This document shows, in pieces, positions 53,429 through 56,719 of a stretch of 56,719 nucleotides of DNA. Position 1 is the stretch's first letter; each line of letters starts with the position of its first letter. Source of the stretch: an uncultured Prevotellaceae bacterium. Lineage in GTDB: Bacteria > Bacteroidota > Bacteroidia > Bacteroidales > Bacteroidaceae. The position numbers and the translations under genes are program-made. The DNA is taken from contig CACYQO010000011.1 in NCBI GenBank assembly GCA_902776545.1, forward strand, positions 1 to 56,719. Direction: 5' to 3'. The notes under the pieces are model-generated. The model was not told the origin of the DNA. It did not search any database and was given only the letters and a program-made list of their open reading frames with translations.

Positions 53429-54139
53429 TCATTTCAATAGTGTATATAGAGTATATACCATAATGACTATATTGATGAAGAAATAACAAAAGATAAAAAG
53501 GTTTAGGAAATGGAAGATAATCGCAAAAAAGAGTAGTACTTGTGTTATACCTATAGCCGACTCAACATTCAGTGCGATTATTTTAGGAATGCTATAATTA
53601 GCCTTATCCGCGACGGTCTTCACGGAACCTGTCCCTCCATCAGCTTTTTTCTTCTGCATCACTAACCTAGGGAAAATAGACATTAATGCCGTCAATCCAC
53701 CTAACACGATGTAGAGATACTTCTCTATAAATTCATAAATATTTGTATCATTATAAGCACCTATTCCAACAGAAAAGAACATCAACGTCAAGGCCATGTA
53801 TCCCCCGGTCGCATCCCAAAGAGCCCCTCGTGCTGATGCCAAACCCTTACAACGGGCTATATTCCCATCTATACAATCCAATAGTCCCCAAACAATGAAT
53901 GCTAAGTAGCCCCACAATCTTGTCTGCGTGTCTTGGCCAAATCCTATCAACACAAATCCTATCAATGTAGCTACCATAGAAGCAAAAGTCACATTGACGG
54001 GTGTGATACTAGTTCTCAGTAAAGGCTTTGTCACCAATATTGAGAGTGGTCTCATCACATAGTAAACCCATGGAATCATTTTATCTGTCTTTCTCTTACT
54101 TTCAGGAACACAGACATTATAAATTTCTATTAGCTTCAT
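53429..54139 (-). CDS. CDP-alcohol phosphotransferase lacking the last motif Asp
   Basis: 236-residue inner-membrane enzyme of the CDP-alcohol phosphatidyltransferase family, with about six hydrophobic segments. The signature is D88-x2-D91-G92-x2-A95-R96-x8-G105-x3-D109-x3-G113. The consensus ends in a fourth Asp, proposed catalytic base, which is Gly here (WDATGGYMAL). So the enzyme may use another base, act on an unusual acceptor or be inactive. Its neighbours make CDP-activated alcohols (kinase and two cytidylyltransferases), which argues that it is used. Confidence 0.8.
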   Translation of the reverse strand: MKLIEIYNVCVPESKRKTDKMIPWVYYVMRPLSILVTKPLLRTSITPVNVTFASMVATLIGFVLIGFGQDTQTRLWGYLAFIVWGLLDCIDGNIARCKGLASARGALWDATGGYMALTLMFFSVGIGAYNDTNIYEFIEKYLYIVLGGLTALMSIFPRLVMQKKKADGGTGSVKTVADKANYSIPKIIALNVESAIGITQVLLFFAIIFHFLNLFIFCYFFINIVIMVYTLYTLLK

Positions 54140-54208
54140 AATAATATTGTTTTCAAAATAATAAATTTAACATTTGAAATGCTTGAATAAAACCAGTCTC
54201 GAGAAAAA

Positions 54209-54931
54209 TCATTGTTCAAGATGCCCCTCTTTGTATCTTTTAGCCAACTGATAACCAAGAAACATGTCAACATCCTCTTTCTCTGTTATCTTAATGTTGG
54301 AATGACTGCCCTTGGAGAAATAGATCGGTATTCCTAATTCTGCCATAAACGCGGGAGTATGAGCCTCAACATAATCAAACATATTCTTTTCCTCAACCTG
54401 TCTGTATATGTCTGTAATGACTTTATATAGGAAACTTTGGGGCGCAGAAAGCGTCATGAAGGTATCTCTGTTGATATTCTTCTTGGCGCAATCTCCATCA
54501 TTGGTCCCATAAAGGAGGTATGAATAACTCGCCGTAATAGCATTACCCTTTTCTTTACAAACGCGAATATTGTCTGAGATGATTTCCTCATCAATAAAAG
54601 GCGAAGCAGACCAATGAATCATCACAACATCGTCTGCCTTGGCTATGTCCTTAAGGCCAGCCACACCGTTCATAATAGAACGCTCGTACTCAGAACCACC
54701 TTTAACTATCTTCATAACTTTGGTGATGCCATATTTCTCGGCAATAGCTTTAAGGTGCTCCTGATAACCATCCACGCATACCAATTCAATACCATCTATT
54801 TCAGGGTGGTTCTGAAAATGCTCCATCGTGTAAACAATGATAGGCTTACCAAGCACCTCAACGAACTGTTTCGGCACTTTAGCGCCCAAGCGGCTACCGA
54901 CTCCTCCTGCAATTATTATAACGTAATTCAT
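54209..54931 (-). CDS. IspD/TarI-like cytidylyltransferase
   Basis: 240 residues. IIAGGVGSRLGAKVPKQFVEVLGKPI (about 6-31) is the CTP-binding signature of the IspD/TarI family, and MIHWSASPFID, ITASYSYLLYGTNDGD and IKITEKEDVDMFLG are conserved further on. IspD makes the isoprenoid precursor; TarI and relatives make CDP-ribitol or CDP-glycerol for surface polymers. Placement between a LicC-like gene and a CDP-alcohol transferase argues for a polyol-phosphate substrate. Substrate not determined. Confidence 0.8.
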   Translation of the reverse strand: MNYVIIIAGGVGSRLGAKVPKQFVEVLGKPIIVYTMEHFQNHPEIDGIELVCVDGYQEHLKAIAEKYGITKVMKIVKGGSEYERSIMNGVAGLKDIAKADDVVMIHWSASPFIDEEIISDNIRVCKEKGNAITASYSYLLYGTNDGDCAKKNINRDTFMTLSAPQSFLYKVITDIYRQVEEKNMFDYVEAHTPAFMAELGIPIYFSKGSHSNIKITEKEDVDMFLGYQLAKRYKEGHLEQ

Positions 54932-54942
54932 TCTCTTCGCTC

Positions 54943-55662
54943 TTAATTCTCGCTTTCAATTTGAATCTGACGGGCTTTCAACAAATCATCCACGCAATCC
55001 ACCTCCGTCCATTTGTAATCCTTGATGTCCTTATAGTACAGTTCAAAATTGTTCTGAAAAATCATCTGTACCAAGGCATCCTCAAAGAACAGGTTGTACA
55101 TTTCCTCGTTGACCATCTGGTTCAACTGCTCTAAAAGAAAACGCGAAGAAACAGCATCCAGTTTGGTTATACTGGCATAATTACCTTCGAATTCCGTAAG
55201 ATTCTTACTCATCACACAGACAAGTCCTCCTTGTACTTGTACATTGTATTTATTGGCATCCTTGTGCGCGCTGTCAAGAAGCACATAAGGATAATCTGTA
55301 TGCTGACTAACAATATCAGACATCAACTTATCGCTTGCAACGATGTCTCCATTAATGATGGTAACATTCTCACGCTGTAAATAGTCTTTTGCAAACCAAA
55401 GTGACCCCATAGAACTCGTCACAGAATAGAACGGATTGTGTACAAACTTCACATTATCATCTTCCAACTCCTTCTGGATTTGCTTGTACATATAACCAAC
55501 CACAACTACTATTTCTGCATTCTCATCATACATTCTGATTTTACGCACAAGCCGCTGCAGAATTGTGTTTTTGTCATCCAGCTTATACAGTGACTTTGGA
55601 TGATTCAATGTCAGAGGCTGCAATTTAACACCCTTACCTGCTGATAAAATGATATATGTCAT
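54943..55662 (-). CDS. LicC-like phosphocholine (or similar) cytidylyltransferase
   Basis: 239-residue nucleotidyltransferase. ILSAGKGVKLQPLTLNHPKSLYKL (about 5-28) is the NTP-binding loop, with lysine where Arg is usual in the GxGxRL motif. IINGDIVAS near 103-111 holds the metal aspartate, and YKDIKDYKWTEVDCVDDLLKA ends the family. LicC uses CTP to activate phosphocholine. A kinase gene directly upstream supports phosphocholine or phosphoethanolamine; other small alcohols are possible. Spacing to the next gene is 11 bases. Confidence 0.78.
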   Translation of the reverse strand: MTYIILSAGKGVKLQPLTLNHPKSLYKLDDKNTILQRLVRKIRMYDENAEIVVVVGYMYKQIQKELEDDNVKFVHNPFYSVTSSMGSLWFAKDYLQRENVTIINGDIVASDKLMSDIVSQHTDYPYVLLDSAHKDANKYNVQVQGGLVCVMSKNLTEFEGNYASITKLDAVSSRFLLEQLNQMVNEEMYNLFFEDALVQMIFQNNFELYYKDIKDYKWTEVDCVDDLLKARQIQIESEN

Positions 55663-55674
55663 GTTTAAAATTCT

Positions 55675-56607
55675 TTATTCGTTATACAGTAGCAACGCCT
55701 TCTTACTATACTCCTTAGCGAAGTGATACCACAAAGGTTTCAGATAACCAATTACCTGGCCTTGCGACTCCTTATACATGGTCCAGTGCATATAAAAAAA
55801 TCCAGAGATTGCTATATAGGCATAAAAATGACGCTGCTCCTTAATAGAAGGTTTTCTACCAAAGTAGGTAAACAAAATTCTGTCAACCTCTTCCTCTGAA
55901 TGGTCGCCACCACATACGTATGTACCAATATCAAAACCAGGATCGCCATAGCCGGCATATTCCCAATCAATCAAATGTATCTCGTGATCATTAATAAGGA
56001 AGTTCTCATCACGGCAGTCACCATGCGTTAGGCACTTTTTGACACCATCCGTCTTTGCCAGCTCATACAATTTATAAATACGTTCCTTAATCTCTTTAAA
56101 ACCAGGGAACTGTGTAAAGTTCTCACCATATTTTTCAGCAGGGGTTATGTCACGAATGGATTCCCATTTTTCTTTGATATCAAACTCCCACCTCACTTTT
56201 GGACGCACAGAATGAAGTTTTCTAAGCTGAATAATACCCCTCACCATATCATTCACATCGTGATAGTTAAAAGGTCTGCTTTCCACAAAATGAGAGATAC
56301 GCCAACCATAGCGAACACTCATCGCCACAAGAGAGGTGTCGACGCCAGCATCTTCTATCTGTTTTTGGACAATAGACTCACGACCGCGATCGATGAGAAT
56401 CTCTGAACCTAAACCAGGATAACGGAATACATACTTTCCACCGTTATATCTAAAAGACAAGACGGAATTGGACAAACCTTTCTGGAGTGGTTGCAGTTCC
56501 GTAATTTGGGAGGGATTGCAACTAAACACTTCGCATATGCAGCTATTGATAAACTCAATGTCCTCAGGATGCAAGACTCCGCCTGTAGTTTGAATTGAAT
56601 CTGACAT
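55675..56607 (-). CDS. LicA-like choline/ethanolamine kinase family protein
   Basis: 310 residues from ATG 56607; a TTG at 56652 would add 15 cysteine-rich residues and is less likely. Kinase-like fold of the choline/ethanolamine/aminoglycoside kinase group: GLSNSVLSFRYNGGKYVFRYPG is the nucleotide loop and strand, CLTHGDCRDENFLI (about 203-216) the catalytic loop with Asp and Asn, and LIDWEYAGYGDPGFDIGTYV the metal site. It should phosphorylate choline or ethanolamine for the next enzyme. Upstream 56608-56719 shows no clear promoter, and another gene may lie beyond the edge. Confidence 0.85.
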   Translation of the reverse strand: MSDSIQTTGGVLHPEDIEFINSCICEVFSCNPSQITELQPLQKGLSNSVLSFRYNGGKYVFRYPGLGSEILIDRGRESIVQKQIEDAGVDTSLVAMSVRYGWRISHFVESRPFNYHDVNDMVRGIIQLRKLHSVRPKVRWEFDIKEKWESIRDITPAEKYGENFTQFPGFKEIKERIYKLYELAKTDGVKKCLTHGDCRDENFLINDHEIHLIDWEYAGYGDPGFDIGTYVCGGDHSEEEVDRILFTYFGRKPSIKEQRHFYAYIAISGFFYMHWTMYKESQGQVIGYLKPLWYHFAKEYSKKALLLYNE

Positions 56608-56719
56608 ATTCTGTATGTTGGTAAGCGTCCAATTTTCACATCCGTTCTCCAAAGATGCCGATAAACAGGGACATCTAGCGATGCTCCAAAATCAGACTGG
56701 ACTAAAATTTTAATTATTT

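Overview
The window comes from a Bacteroidales bacterium, most likely the Prevotella group. Evidence: promoters of the Bacteroidetes type (TTG, about 20 bases, TAnnTTTG) stand before many genes; lipoproteins carry the Bacteroidetes export signal after the cysteine; and there are smalltalk, DUF4248 and BT4734/DUF3987-like proteins, a class III fructose-bisphosphatase and a mannonate/fructuronate pair. Most core genes look GC-balanced. The stretches 20.4-25.1 kb and 49.8-56.7 kb are visibly richer in A+T and look accessory.

Layout. 1-4.9 kb: lysA (cut by the left edge), two glycosyltransferases and fbp. 5.1-6.5 kb: a secreted LruC-like lipoprotein, then a structured non-coding stretch with an opposing promoter and a 17-codon ORF. 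7.2-12 kb: a C69 dipeptidase, nadC, a small outer-membrane barrel and a CstA-type transporter, all on the minus strand. 12.1-16.5 kb: a GHL10-type glycoside hydrolase with uxuA and uxuB (hexuronate breakdown). 16.6-18.2 kb: smalltalk and HU-like protein, divergent from a DUF4248 gene. 18.3-20.3 kb: a very large palindrome, then umuD-umuC. 20.4-25 kb: an accessory patch with a nuclease-like gene and acidic partner, an Abi_2 HEPN protein, two broken genes, promoter-terminator units that look like small RNAs, and a repeat that could fold as a pseudoknot. 25.1-31.8 kb: seven small or unknown proteins and a BT4734/DUF3987 primase-like protein, ending in an M15 peptidase. 32-35.8 kb: a small secreted protein and a GH2 beta-galactosidase. 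35.9-39.9 kb: a membrane protein, a haem-motif TolB-like lipoprotein and nth. 39.9-43.2 kb: an ECF sigma/anti-sigma operon with an L,D-transpeptidase. 43.3-48.6 kb: rnz, a lipoprotein, mazG and valS. 48.7-56.7 kb: a surface-polymer locus (choline/ethanolamine kinase-like, two cytidylyltransferases, CDP-alcohol transferase, beta-helix protein, MBOAT, SGNH-like protein, glycosyltransferase).

The most unusual content is not a gene. Two repeat systems run through the window. One consists of about nineteen islands of tandem 7-, 8- or 9-base words, with different words at different places. They fill spacers, make inverted pairs, supply stop codons and are translated in frame inside lacZ, mazG and two signal peptides. 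The other is a GC-rich palindromic unit, often in inverted pairs and placed right after stop codons; one 105-base pair is inserted in frame in the M15 peptidase. The 23.2-24.8 kb stretch, with two candidate small RNAs, a 78-base direct repeat around an unknown gene and an orphan promoter, is the best candidate for an undescribed system.
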